64,000 nt of DNA from Solirubrobacterales bacterium (GCA_027315115.1 DAHUYQ010000029.1:1-64000), one strand, 5' to 3'; positions 35,397 through 43,966 are shown, counted from the first letter of the stretch. Program-made: numbers and translations. The notes: generated by a model from the letters alone, not told the origin.

Positions 35397-35765
35397 ATCC
35401 TGTCGCGTGTCGCGACAGGATGGGCGTCGCGTTTCGGCGCCCGCCACCTGCTGGTTTTGGCTTCAGAGCGCGGTTTCCGCTCGCCCGTCTTGGTGGTGTG
35501 GGTCGGCGGGCGGTGCTTGACCACCCGCCCTCAGCTTCGCAGTTCGGGTGGTCAAGCACCTTCCTTGGTGGGTGGGTGGGCGAGCGGATCGATGCGATGG
35601 GATGGGGTTGGGGTGGCGGGCGGTGTGATGGGTGTGTGTGGGTGTGGTTGTTGTTTTAGGTCCCTGCGCTCCATTTCGCCATGACCAGGCAGCACGTACC
35701 CGTCCATGCTGTGCAGGACGGGTCCCACGTGCTGCCTTGGCTTTCGCTTGCCCTGCGGGCAAGCG
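35397..35765. other. Hairpin-rich gene-free region, candidate origin or structured RNA
   Basis: The 870 bp between 35,125 and 35,994 contain no supported gene but four strong inverted repeats. They are ATCCTGTCGCG/CGCGACAGGAT (35,397-35,421, 3-nt loop), a 16-bp perfect pair GGTGCTTGACCACCCG with its complement (35,512-35,560, 17-nt loop), a 17/20-bp pair GCAGCACGTACCCGTCC (35,689-35,735) and CGCTTGCCC/GGGCAAGCG (35,745-35,765, 3-nt loop). The 16-bp arm can instead pair locally (35,505-35,529). Between them, 35,565-35,660 is a G/T-skewed strand. Confidence 0.75.
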
Positions 35766-35935
35766 TGCCTCCTGTCGTGTCGCTGGCGCCCCAATTCATC
35801 CCGCTTGCCGTCTAAAAACAACAAAAGGCACAAGAACAGAGAGACGATCAGCAGACCACGCTTGCGTAGCGGCCACGACGTTGTTGCCGCAGCAAAGCAA
35901 ACGGCTTGCCGCCGGCAACATAACAGCAGACAGTT

Positions 35936-35951
35936 ACGTTACCAGTAACGT
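35936..35951. promoter_or_regulatory. Operator-like palindrome before the replication operon
   Basis: ACGTTACCAGTAACGT (arms ACGTTAC/GTAACGT, 2-nt centre) lies 44 bp upstream of the winged-helix gene. It follows another inverted repeat, TGTTGCCG/CGGCAACA (35,882-35,920). It is a likely autoregulatory site for the first gene product. Confidence 0.55.
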
Positions 35952-35994
35952 TATGTGCTATCGTGCGGGGCATGATCTTCGACGGTGGCCGCTG

Positions 35995-36387
35995 ATGGCT
36001 TCTAAGCGTGGCTCCGGCTCGCGTGGCGTGCTGGCGCAGATCGACGCGCGGCTTGCCGAGCTGGACACCGAGCTTGCCAAGGCAAACGAGCTGTTGGCCG
36101 AGCGGCAGCGGCTGCTTTCCGCCAGGGCAGCCCTGACCGGCGAGCGTGCCGCCGCGGGTGGCGGTGGCGGGCTTGTGCGGCGCATCACCCAGGATCAGGT
36201 CGCCGAGCATCTGGCCGCGCATCCCGGCGCCAGGGCCAGCGAGATCGCCGCCGCGCTGGCGGTGCCGTTGACGACCGTCTCCCAGCACCTGCACCGCGGC
36301 AAGACCAGCCGGTTCGAACGCCGCCACGACGGCTGGCACCTACGCGAGAGCAACCAGACGCCATCCCGGCGCGGGGCGCGCAAGTGA
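35995..36387 (+). CDS. Coiled-coil winged-helix DNA-binding protein
   Basis: The 130-residue protein starts at ATG 35,995; an in-frame ATG at 35,953 is possible. Residues about 12-50 form a coiled coil (LAQIDARLAELDTELAKANE, LLAERQRLLSARAAL). From residue 62 a winged helix follows: ITQDQVAEHLAAHPGARASE, IAAALAVPLTTVSQHLHRGK, FERRHDGWHL. It is the first gene of a three-gene operon with 4-bp overlaps and is probably the copy-control or transfer regulator. Confidence 0.72.
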   Translation: MASKRGSGSRGVLAQIDARLAELDTELAKANELLAERQRLLSARAALTGERAAAGGGGGLVRRITQDQVAEHLAAHPGARASEIAAALAVPLTTVSQHLHRGKTSRFERRHDGWHLRESNQTPSRRGARK

Positions 36388-37190
36388 GCGACACGCTCAC
36401 CCACCCCGCCGCCCGGCACCGCCCCGCCCAACGGCATCACCCCAGCCGCGTCCGTGCCGCCGTCCCGCATCACGACGCCGATCACCACGCCGGCGGCGGC
36501 GAGCTTTTGCGCAGCCGCGACCTGGAGCTGCTTGGCTGGGTCGCCGAACAGTACGCCGCCAGGATCGACCAGCTCGGTGTGCTGATCGGCTGCGGCCCCC
36601 GCACGGTGCAGCGCACGCTGGCCCGGCTGCGCGCGCAGGGCATGATCCAGACGATCCGGCTGCTGGCCGACCAGCCGGCCTGGGTGACACCGACCGTCCG
36701 GGGCCTGCGGGCCTGCGCAAGCCCCCACGGCCTCTGGCGGCCACGGCTCTCCCTGATCGCGCACGTTGCCGCGGTCAACGACGTGCGGCTGCATGTCCAG
36801 GCACGCGACCCGCAGGCGCAGTGGGTCTGCGAGCGGCTGCTGGCAGCGCAGCGCAGCGACCCGCGCCGCCATCTCCCCGACGCGGTCGTGATCACCGACC
36901 AGCGGCAGGTCGCGATCGAGGTCGAGCTGACCGTAAAGAGCCGCCGCCGCCTGGAAGGCATCCTGCACCAGCTCACCCGCCACCACCACGCCAGCATCTA
37001 CTTCTGCGCCCCCGGCCCCCACCGCGTCCTCACAGCCCTGGCCGCGACCGGCCGCTGGCCCACCCTCGGCATCCGACGCCTGCCGACCACCGCCGAGGCG
37101 ACCGGCGTGGACACCCCGACCACGGACACCACAACCCCAGCCGCCACGGCCGCCGCCACCGCGACGTCATCCCCGGAGCCGCCGCGATGA
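36384..37190 (+). CDS. Replication-relaxation family protein
   Basis: The 268-residue protein starts at a GTG overlapping the previous stop (GTGA). After a disordered His-rich start it has a helix-turn-helix (RDLELLGWVAEQYAARIDQL, then GPRTVQRTLARLRAQGMIQT). A core follows that is typical of the Replic_Relax family (pfam13814): LSLIAHVAAVNDVRLHVQAR, LPDAVVITDQRQVAIEVELT and ILHQLTRHHHASIYFCAPG. Family members are encoded on actinobacterial plasmids and integrative elements beside transfer ATPases and have been implicated in plasmid replication. The C-terminal tail is Thr/Ala-rich and disordered. Confidence 0.82.
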   Translation: MSDTLTHPAARHRPAQRHHPSRVRAAVPHHDADHHAGGGELLRSRDLELLGWVAEQYAARIDQLGVLIGCGPRTVQRTLARLRAQGMIQTIRLLADQPAWVTPTVRGLRACASPHGLWRPRLSLIAHVAAVNDVRLHVQARDPQAQWVCERLLAAQRSDPRRHLPDAVVITDQRQVAIEVELTVKSRRRLEGILHQLTRHHHASIYFCAPGPHRVLTALAATGRWPTLGIRRLPTTAEATGVDTPTTDTTTPAATAAATATSSPEPPR

Positions 37191-38536
37191 CCGCCACCGG
37201 CCACCGGACCCGGCCGATCTTCGTCCGCCGCCACCACACCCCCACCCCACCCGCGTCCGCGCCGCCGCCGCTGACCGGCTTCGCCGACGGCGAACATGGC
37301 ATCCTGCTCGCCCGCCGCCTGGGCGGCGAGCGCGCGCTGCCAACCAGCGAAGGCAACGTGATCCTCTCCCTGGACCGGCTGCGACGCCACATGCTCGTCT
37401 GCGGCGCGACCGGCGCCGGCAAGACCGAGACGCTGCTGCGCATCGCCTGGAGCATCGCCAAGACCACCGACACACCCGTCTTTTACCTCGACGGCAAGGG
37501 CGACCGCGACACCGCACAACGCTTCACCGCGCTGATGAGCGACGCCGGCCGCACCAGCCGCGTCTTCCCCAACGAGCCCTACGACGCCTGGCGCGGAGCA
37601 CCGCATGAGATCCAAAGCCGGCTGATGGAGATCATCGACTACGCCACCGACGGCCCCGCAACCTGGTACCGCGACCTCGCAAAGACAGTCCTGCGCCTCG
37701 CCTGCGAGCACCCCGACGGCCCACCCCGCAACACCAACACCCTCCTGGCCCGCATCGACCAGGAAGCGCTCGCCGCCGCGCACCCAACCTCAACCGCCCT
37801 GGCCGCACTCACAAAGGAGCAGATCCGGCAGGTCCGCCTGCGCTACGAGGCGTTCTTCGGCCAAACCCGCCAGACGCTCAACGGCACCTGGGCCTGGGAG
37901 GACACCACCGCCGCCTACCTCATCCTCGACAGCCTCGCCCTAAAAGAAGAGACCGCCGGCCTCGCACGCCTGCTCTTCGAGGACTTCGCCCACTACTTCA
38001 CCACCCGCAAGCCCCGCCACCAACACTGCCTACTGATCGTCGACGAGTTCTCCGCCCTGGCAAACGGCTCCGGCATGGCCGCCCGCATCGAGCAAGCCAG
38101 AGGCTTCAACACCGCCCTAATCCTCGCCCCCCAAGTCACCGCCGGCATCGGCGACCCCACCGAAACAGAACGCATCACCGGCTCCGTCGAGACGATCATC
38201 TGCCACCGCGTCAACACCCCCGAGCCGATCATCACCCTCGCCGGCACCCGCAAAGCCACCGAGCACTCCACCCACTACACCCCCGACGGCGCCACCGGCG
38301 AAGGCTCCATCCGCATCCAACACCAATACAAGATCGACCCCAACAAGGTCCGCGCCCTCCCACCCGGCCACGTCTACATCATCAACCACGGCCAAGCCAT
38401 GCGCGCCCACATCCAGCAAGCACCCAACGGCCGGCAAGAGCTGCCGCAGCCGCCGGCCGCAGACGTGCCAGTCGACCGGGCCGACGCCGCAAACGCCGTC
38501 GCAGCCGACTCCGCTGTCACCCAACTCCGCTTCTAG
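37187..38536 (+). CDS. TraD/VirD4-like conjugal transfer ATPase
   Basis: The 449-residue protein starts with ATGA overlap of the previous gene. It has Walker A (MLVCGATGAGKTETLLR; Lys79-Thr80) and Walker B (HCLLIVDEFSALANG; Asp286-Glu287), and the coupling-protein-type stretches VFYLDGKGDRDTAQRFTALM, FNTALILAPQVTAGIGDPTE and GSVETIICHRVNTPEPI. There is no N-terminal transmembrane segment, so it is a soluble TraD/TraG-like ATPase. It would recruit the element DNA to a transfer channel encoded elsewhere. Confidence 0.88.
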   Translation: MTATGHRTRPIFVRRHHTPTPPASAPPPLTGFADGEHGILLARRLGGERALPTSEGNVILSLDRLRRHMLVCGATGAGKTETLLRIAWSIAKTTDTPVFYLDGKGDRDTAQRFTALMSDAGRTSRVFPNEPYDAWRGAPHEIQSRLMEIIDYATDGPATWYRDLAKTVLRLACEHPDGPPRNTNTLLARIDQEALAAAHPTSTALAALTKEQIRQVRLRYEAFFGQTRQTLNGTWAWEDTTAAYLILDSLALKEETAGLARLLFEDFAHYFTTRKPRHQHCLLIVDEFSALANGSGMAARIEQARGFNTALILAPQVTAGIGDPTETERITGSVETIICHRVNTPEPIITLAGTRKATEHSTHYTPDGATGEGSIRIQHQYKIDPNKVRALPPGHVYIINHGQAMRAHIQQAPNGRQELPQPPAADVPVDRADAANAVAADSAVTQLRF

Positions 38537-38628
38537 GAGATCGTTGGCGAAACACGCGGAGCCCGTTGTCGGGAGCGTGAGAGACTCACGAAGACACCCA
38601 AGTCTGTGCGCGAGTGTGAATCGCCACA

Positions 38629-39312
38629 CTAGAACCCCTCGGCCCTCCAACGCGCCAGCCTTGTAGCCTTCGGCCCATCGCGGCTAAATGTCGCTTTTTG
38701 AGGATTTTTTCCGCCTTTGCGCGCGGCCGCAAACGTGAATACATCTTCGACTCGGTACTCGCGCCGCGTCGCAAGCAGGAGACCGTTTTCGCCCTTCACG
38801 ATCACGCGCAAGCCAAGGGCCAGCCTCCCAAACTCCATTACGTCCTCAATGAGCTTCCAGAGGGCGTCCGAGCGTTCGTCCATCTCCTTCGGCGGGTGGG
38901 TAGTCAACTCTGCCGGGACGCCCTCGCGCTTCTTTGGTCTCATTCGGATCAACTCCGGATCGCCGTAGGGTCCGCCGATCCACCAGTCCCCGTGAGCGAA
39001 CTTGTTCCGCCACTCGATCTCTGCCGTGACGGTGCGGCACAGCAGCTCGCAAACGCCTTTCTCGGCGTCGGAAAGATCACCGTCGTACCGACACATGGCA
39101 AAGAACGAGTCGGCGATCTGTTGTGCAGTAGCTGTGGCGAACGCAAGCTCGGCCAGCTCGACTTTGTCGTCGCTGTTGATTACAAGCCGCTGACTCATGA
39201 GCCCTCGCATATGGGCTACAAGGCGCGAGAAAGCGACAAAGTAACGCCCGATCGCACGGTGCGCAGCATGTACCTGGCGCCGCTCAACCTCGGTGCGATC
39301 TTCGTCAGCCAC
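38629..39312 (-). CDS. Putative HEPN-like protein
   Basis: The 227-residue mostly helical protein contains EIEWRNKFAHGDWWIGG, giving an R-x4-H pattern (Arg102-Asn-Lys-Phe-Ala-His107) within a helical region, as in HEPN ribonucleases of abortive-infection systems. Preceding helices AHRAIGRYFVAFSRLVAHMR and TATAQQIADSFFAMCRYDGD fit this. It has no signal peptide. It is divergent from a membrane-anchored protein gene (235 bp apart). The assignment rests on this motif only. Confidence 0.5.
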   Translation of the reverse strand: MADEDRTEVERRQVHAAHRAIGRYFVAFSRLVAHMRGLMSQRLVINSDDKVELAELAFATATAQQIADSFFAMCRYDGDLSDAEKGVCELLCRTVTAEIEWRNKFAHGDWWIGGPYGDPELIRMRPKKREGVPAELTTHPPKEMDERSDALWKLIEDVMEFGRLALGLRVIVKGENGLLLATRREYRVEDVFTFAAARKGGKNPQKATFSRDGPKATRLARWRAEGF

Positions 39313-39547
39313 AGCGATCTCGCTACGCTCGTTCCGTATGCCCGGCCATGAGCAGGAGCCTACTCAGAAAACGATGGAGATTCCGGTGCCGAACGTCGGC
39401 GCGATCCCTGCCTCGACCAGCGTCGTCAGGTCGGATCGGCCGTAGGACCGAGACGCAGGCACTCGACGCGCCATCCGTCGTACTCGCAGAGGCGCAAGCC
39501 CACGAGCGTTCCTTTAGTCGACCGAAGCTGGCCTCTACGATGCCCGC

Positions 39548-40081
39548 ATGAAGGAACCACTGACGATCGCGGTCATCGGCCTCGCCGGCATCGTGCTTGG
39601 TGCCGTTGGCACGGGGGCAGTGCAATCGTTCCTCGCGCGCAGCGATAGGCGCCGCGAGGGTCGAAACGCCGCACTGGCCCTGTACCTGAAGCTGCATGAG
39701 GCCGAGACCGCGATAGAAGAGCTGCGACCACGACGCGACTGGGACAACATGGTCACCGACTGGACGAGCTTCGGTCCCATCTGGGCAGAACATCGGGGCG
39801 CACTTGCCCATGTTCTCCGCATCCCAGACTTCGTCCTGATCGACTCGGCGTTCGCGGGAGTCGGCACCCTTTCGCGTGCGCGGGAACGCGATGCCGTAAA
39901 GCGACCGCCAGCACCGGGTCATTCGCCAAACTTCGACCCTCCCGACTATGTTCTCGAGAACTACGCCGGACTGGCCAAGGGGGCAAAGCTCATCGTGTTG
40001 AACGCCGCGTTCCGCTGGTGGGAAGCACGGGACAAGCGCAGGGCACTTGCGACGCCAAAGCTCCCTGTGGAGGAGTCGTAG
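39548..40081 (+). CDS. Single-pass membrane protein of unknown function
   Basis: The 177-residue protein starts MKEPLTIAVIGLAGIVLGAV with one N-terminal transmembrane helix, then a basic patch ARSDRRREGRNAALALYLKL, helical EAETAIEELRPRRDWDNM, and a cytoplasmic domain containing HVLRIPDFVLIDSAFAGV and VLENYAGLAKGAKLIVLNAA. The layout is that of small membrane-anchored effector or phage-exclusion proteins. No family was recognised. The 235 bp before it (39,313-39,547) contain no supported gene. Confidence 0.6.
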   Translation: MKEPLTIAVIGLAGIVLGAVGTGAVQSFLARSDRRREGRNAALALYLKLHEAETAIEELRPRRDWDNMVTDWTSFGPIWAEHRGALAHVLRIPDFVLIDSAFAGVGTLSRARERDAVKRPPAPGHSPNFDPPDYVLENYAGLAKGAKLIVLNAAFRWWEARDKRRALATPKLPVEES

Positions 40082-40236
40082 CACGTCGTAATCGGACGCG
40101 ATGCGCTGGGTTTCGCGCACATCTCGCCAGCAACATACAGGCGCCGGAGAGGTGAAGGCGTCGGCTTTCAGGGCCGGCCTTTGAGGGCCGGCCAGGGTGG
40201 GCCGCGTCGTGCAGACACCGGCCGCCGGCAAGAAAG

Positions 40237-40263
40237 TGTCCCGTTTGGCCCGCCGCCGTCGGA
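40237..40263 (+). repeat. 27-bp leader element, copy 1
   Basis: The stretch starts TGTCCCGTTTG and ends GCCGTCGGA. A second copy with one 1-nt insertion and one 2-nt deletion lies at 42,159-42,185 upstream of the excisionase-like gene. This copy is 36 bp before the M48 protease gene start. It may be a shared promoter or regulatory site. The preceding 60 bp contain a GGCCGGCC-type hairpin. Confidence 0.55.
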
Positions 40264-40299
40264 TGAGAGTGTGTTCCCGGAGCGCAAGGAGGCTCTCTC

Positions 40300-41322
40300 A
40301 TGCAGCCCACAACCCCTCAAATCCTCTCGCCGGCCCCGACGTCCCGCCCCCGTCCCGTCCTGCGGCTCGCCTCGGCGCTGCGGCGCCTGGCGGGCTATCT
40401 GAGCCGCGGCGTCAGTATCGACTCGGTCTGCCTGCTGGCCTTCGCGGTGATCGGCGAACTGCCGGCGCTGATGGCCCGCGGCGTGATCCTGCTGGTCGCA
40501 CAGGTCCTGCTGAACCTGCTGATCGGCCCCACGATCACCACACCGCTGATCCAGATCCTGCTCGCGGCGCTGTGGCTGTGGGCGCCGCTGGCGCTGTTCT
40601 GCCCGCTGGGAGGCGGCTGGTGGTGGCGACAGATCGAAGGCGGCCGCCACCCCTCCCAGCGCGAGCGGCTCGCCTACCAGGACAGCATCGAGCTGCTGCA
40701 ATCGCAGAGCCCCCGACCACTTCATCTACCCACAAGCTGGTTCGTGATCGACACGCCGCTGCCAAACGCCGCGGTCTGCGGCGAGACGCTGATGCTCTCC
40801 CGCGGCATCCTGGAAAGCGAGCACCTGCCCGCCGTGATCGCACACGAGCTCGGGCACCTCACATCCACCGACGGCCGCCTGACCGCCGCCATCAACCGGA
40901 TGGTGCCGATCCCCCCACGCATCGGCACCCCCAACATCCAAACCCAACCAGAGCCAGAACACGCCCACAGCCGCGCCGACCAGGACCCCCACCACCAAGG
41001 GCTGCTGCTGATGATGCTCTGGCTGCTCTTCAAGCTGCTGTTGCTGCTCGCCCGCGGCGGCCTGGCGCTGTGGCTGACACGACCGCTGTGGGGCATCTAC
41101 TGGCGCGAACGAGAGTACAAGGCCGACGCCTACGCCGCCGACCTCGGCCAAGCCGAGGAGCTGGCCGACTTCCTGGACCTCCACGCCCTGATCCACGACC
41201 AGCCCGTCCCCTTCATCTGGCTCACCGAGCACACCCACCCACCAACCGAGCTGCGCATCGACCGGCTACGAGCACACACCGACCGGCAAGCACGACAGCC
41301 CTTGTTGGACGCGGCGCGGTAG
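40300..41322 (+). CDS. M48-family membrane metalloprotease
   Basis: The 340-residue protein has transmembrane segments near residues 40-65, 75-105 and 225-250. The zinc motif is HELGH (His182-Glu183...His186) in VIAHELGHLTSTDG, with the third ligand Glu272 in REREYKADAYAADLG (ExxxD pattern of M48/HtpX). PNAAVCGETLMLSRGILES is also typical. It would cleave membrane or secreted proteins. A proline/His-rich insert at about 200-220 is specific to this copy. The protein is unusual on a mobile element. Confidence 0.87.
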   Translation: MQPTTPQILSPAPTSRPRPVLRLASALRRLAGYLSRGVSIDSVCLLAFAVIGELPALMARGVILLVAQVLLNLLIGPTITTPLIQILLAALWLWAPLALFCPLGGGWWWRQIEGGRHPSQRERLAYQDSIELLQSQSPRPLHLPTSWFVIDTPLPNAAVCGETLMLSRGILESEHLPAVIAHELGHLTSTDGRLTAAINRMVPIPPRIGTPNIQTQPEPEHAHSRADQDPHHQGLLLMMLWLLFKLLLLLARGGLALWLTRPLWGIYWREREYKADAYAADLGQAEELADFLDLHALIHDQPVPFIWLTEHTHPPTELRIDRLRAHTDRQARQPLLDAAR

Positions 41323-41337
41323 CTCCGGGCTCAGAAC

Positions 41338-41395
41338 CTGTCAAGGCCGCCCTGCGGGCCGCCTACGGCGGGGCCTGACGGCCCGACCTTGACAG
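41338..41395 (+). terminator. Hairpin after the M48 gene
   Basis: CTGTCAAGG and CCTTGACAG form a 9-bp stem enclosing a 40-nt GC-rich loop with further pairing. It lies 16 bp after the protease stop codon. There is no U-run. Confidence 0.45.
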
Positions 41396-41471
41396 AACCT
41401 GACCCCTCCGCTGAATGGCAACGACGTCGGCAGGCACGAGCCTGCCGACCGACATCGACCAGGAGGACACG

Positions 41472-41756
41472 ATGAGAGCCGCACAGCAGCACACAGACCA
41501 GGAGTACAACCCGATCCAGGAACGCCGCACCTCGATGCTCGTCACCGTCAAGCCCGGCGACGGATACCCCCGCATCGGGCAGCCACCCGCACAGGCCGTC
41601 CGGGTGACCGTCACCGACGGCGGATTCAGCGTCAACGGCGACGGCAGCCTCTACACCACACCCAACGCCTACTGCCTGCTGCACCCGGTAGAGGCACGCC
41701 GGCACGCCATCGCCCTACTGCAAGCCGCAGAGCAAGCAGAACAAGCCAGCCACTGA
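41472..41756 (+). CDS. Small hypothetical protein, copy 1 of a tandem pair
   Basis: The 94-residue protein has an AGGAGG ribosome site 5 nt before the ATG. It begins MRAAQQHTDQEYNPIQERRT, then PPAQAVRVTVTDGGFSVNGD and CLLHPVEARRHAIALLQAAE. It is homologous along its length to the next gene. It looks like a compact beta-hairpin plus C-terminal helix. The function is unknown, possibly a small regulator of the element. Confidence 0.65.
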   Translation: MRAAQQHTDQEYNPIQERRTSMLVTVKPGDGYPRIGQPPAQAVRVTVTDGGFSVNGDGSLYTTPNAYCLLHPVEARRHAIALLQAAEQAEQASH

Positions 41757-41839
41757 CCCCACTCGAACGCCGGCCGGGCACCCCACACCCGGCCAGCGCC
41801 CCGCCACCACCCCGGCCGACGTCAAACCAGGAGGACACG

Positions 41840-42127
41840 ATGAGAGCCACACAACAGCACGACAAGCAGCAGCAGCACGACCCCATCCGGGAGCTGCGAG
41901 CCCCGATGCGCGTCGATGTCAAGCTCGGCGACTGCCGCTGCCGCACCGGCCTGCCACCCATACAAGCCGTCCGCGTGACCGTGACCCATCAGGGCTTCGC
42001 GATCAACCCCGACGGCAGCCGCAGCGCCATCCCCGACGCCTTCTGCCTGCTCAGCCCCTCAGAGGCCCGCCGCCACGCCGCCCGCCTGCTCCAAGCCGCA
42101 GAAAACGCAGAACAAGCCGGCCTCTAA
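41840..42127 (+). CDS. Small hypothetical protein, copy 2 of a tandem pair
   Basis: The 95-residue protein shares the AGGAGGACACGATGAGAGCC start region with the preceding gene and the same architecture (MRATQQHDKQ, then PPIQAVRVTVTHQGFAINPD and CLLSPSEARRHAARLLQAAE). Cysteines DCRCRTG are unique to this copy. The pair is a tandem duplication that has diverged in sequence but kept its translation signal. The function is unknown. Confidence 0.65.
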   Translation: MRATQQHDKQQQHDPIRELRAPMRVDVKLGDCRCRTGLPPIQAVRVTVTHQGFAINPDGSRSAIPDAFCLLSPSEARRHAARLLQAAENAEQAGL

Positions 42128-42158
42128 CGCCCCGGCGCCAACCCACCACCAAGCCGAC

Positions 42159-42185
42159 TGTCCCGTTTGCGGCCCCGCCGTCGGA
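42159..42185 (+). repeat. 27-bp leader element, copy 2
   Basis: This second copy of the element at 40,237-40,263 lies 68 bp before the excisionase-like gene start. Shared bases include TGTCCCGTTTG and CGCCGTCGGA. Confidence 0.55.
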
Positions 42186-42252
42186 ATAACAGATGCGCCC
42201 TGCGCCCCCACGCACACCACCGCCGCCGACCCGGCAGAAAGACACCACCGCC

Positions 42253-42774
42253 ATGCACGCACATCACACCGCAGCACCACGCCGCACCACAAGCCCACAG
42301 CCGCACAGCACCCACCGCCGCCACCACGGCCTGCGCAGCATCGCCCACCAGCTCACCCCCGAGACCATCGAGCAAATCGCCCGCCGCGTCACCCAACTCC
42401 TACGCGAACCCACGGAACACCACGCCAGCGAGCCCCACGCCGGCAGCCAGCAGCCCACAGGACTCCTGACCGCAACCCAGCTCGCACACAAGCTCGGCGT
42501 CAACCGCTCCTGGGTCTACCAAAACGCCCACAAGCTAGGCGCCATCACCCTCGGCAACGGCCCAAAGCCACGCCTCCGCTTCGACCCACAAACCACAACC
42601 ACCATCCTCACCGCCAACAACACACCCACGGCAGCCGCGGTGCCGGCGGCGAAGCGCACCAGCCAGCGCGGACGACCCCGCAAACAAGCCCCGCCCACCG
42701 TCCCGCTGCTGCCCATACACCCCCGCAGCATCCGCGGACTGCTCACCCGCCTACCGATCCGGAGGGCACGCTGA
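42253..42774 (+). CDS. Excisionase-like helix-turn-helix protein
   Basis: The 173-residue protein has a His-rich disordered start, a helix (LTPETIEQIARRVTQLLREP), then an excisionase/MerR-type winged helix (LLTATQLAHKLGVNRSWVYQ, then NAHKLGAITLGNGPKPRLRF). The C-terminal tail is basic (RTSQRGRPRKQAPP, an AT-hook-like GRPRK). Its stop overlaps the integrase start by one base, which is the usual xis-int order. An alternative ATG lies at 42,193. Confidence 0.75.
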   Translation: MHAHHTAAPRRTTSPQPHSTHRRHHGLRSIAHQLTPETIEQIARRVTQLLREPTEHHASEPHAGSQQPTGLLTATQLAHKLGVNRSWVYQNAHKLGAITLGNGPKPRLRFDPQTTTTILTANNTPTAAAVPAAKRTSQRGRPRKQAPPTVPLLPIHPRSIRGLLTRLPIRRAR

Positions 42775-43952
42775 TGGCACGCCAAGCCACCGGACAGATC
42801 CTCGAACGCCACGGCAGGACCGGCACCGCCTTCGCAGCCAGAGTCCGCGCCTACGGCCAACGCCACTACGTCACGCTCGGCAACACCAACGACGGCTGCA
42901 CCCGCCAACACGCCGAAACCGAGCTGCAGAACATCCTCGCCGACATCCGACGCGGCATCTGGAAGCCACCAGCGCCAGCGCCCACGGCACCCGCACAGCC
43001 ACAAGACCCCACCTTCCACGAGTTCGCCTCCCAATGGCTGGCAAACGTCTGTCATGCCTTGGGACCACGGACGATCGAGGACTACGAACTCGCGCTCACG
43101 CATCACCTGCTGCCGTTCTTCAAGGAGCACCGGCTCACGCAGATCACAGCGCAGGAGATCGACCGGTACAAGGCCGCCAAGGTCCGGGAGCGCGAGCGCG
43201 AGCTCATCGAGCGACCGCTCAGCAACCGCACGATCAACAAGACGCTCATCCGGCTCGGACAGATCCTCGATGTCGCCGTCCGTTACGAGATGATCCCGCA
43301 CAACCCGGTCAAGGGGCGCGTGACGAAGCTGAAGGAGCGCACGCCGACGCGCGAACGGCTGCAGCAGGACCAAGTTCGCGCGCTGCTACAGCACGCCGGA
43401 CGCCACCGAGCGCTGTTGGCGACCGCCATCATGGCTGGAGGCCTGCGCGTTTCAGAGCTCGTCAATGTGCGCTGGCGCAACCTAGACCTCGACGCCAGGA
43501 CGCTGCACGTGCCGGTGTCGAAGACCGAGGCGGGAATGCGGTTCGTGCATATCGAGCCTGAGCTGGCAGCACTTCTGCAAGAGCACAAGATCGCCTCGCA
43601 CTGGAACCTGCCAGCGGACTTCGTCTTCCCCGGCCGCAACCGGGAGAAGCCGAGAGAGCGCAACAGCGTACGCACGCGATGCCTGCACAACAGCGTCAAG
43701 CGCGCGAACGCGGCGCTCGAAGCCGAAGGCAGGGTACCCATGCCGGAGGGGATCACATTCCATGCCCTCCGCCGGACCTACGCCGCAATCCGCGCCGAAC
43801 TCGGCGAGCATCCCGCCATCACCGCGGCGCAGATGGGCCACACCGATCCGCGGATGACGCTGCGTGTCTACACCGACGTGAACGGCAAGCAGCCGCTGAC
43901 GCGGATGGGTGGACTGCTTGCCAACGACATTGCACCAACCAAATCGTCGTAG
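42774..43952 (+). CDS. Tyrosine integrase of the tRNA-Asp element
   Basis: The 392-residue tyrosine recombinase has an N-terminal arm-binding domain (about 1-65), a core-binding domain (DPTFHEFASQWLANVCHALG, about 75-170) and a catalytic domain. Catalytic residues are Arg225 (GGLRVSELVNVRW), His330 and Arg333 (HALRRTYAAI), His356 (MGHTDPRMTLRVY) and nucleophile Tyr366. The ribosome site is GGAGGG. It would integrate and excise the element at the tRNA-Asp site 2 kb away. Confidence 0.93.
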   Translation: MARQATGQILERHGRTGTAFAARVRAYGQRHYVTLGNTNDGCTRQHAETELQNILADIRRGIWKPPAPAPTAPAQPQDPTFHEFASQWLANVCHALGPRTIEDYELALTHHLLPFFKEHRLTQITAQEIDRYKAAKVRERERELIERPLSNRTINKTLIRLGQILDVAVRYEMIPHNPVKGRVTKLKERTPTRERLQQDQVRALLQHAGRHRALLATAIMAGGLRVSELVNVRWRNLDLDARTLHVPVSKTEAGMRFVHIEPELAALLQEHKIASHWNLPADFVFPGRNREKPRERNSVRTRCLHNSVKRANAALEAEGRVPMPEGITFHALRRTYAAIRAELGEHPAITAAQMGHTDPRMTLRVYTDVNGKQPLTRMGGLLANDIAPTKSS

Positions 43953-43966
43953 GTTGGGTCGGCCGC

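Noticed and set aside
35315..35762. Several short open frames on both strands in the hairpin region
   Set aside because: They lack ribosome sites and family resemblance, and overlap strong inverted repeats and a G/T-skewed tract.
39337..39444. 35-residue plus-strand frame starting MPGHEQEPTQ
   Set aside because: No ribosome site, no family resemblance, and it overlaps the promoter region between two divergent genes.
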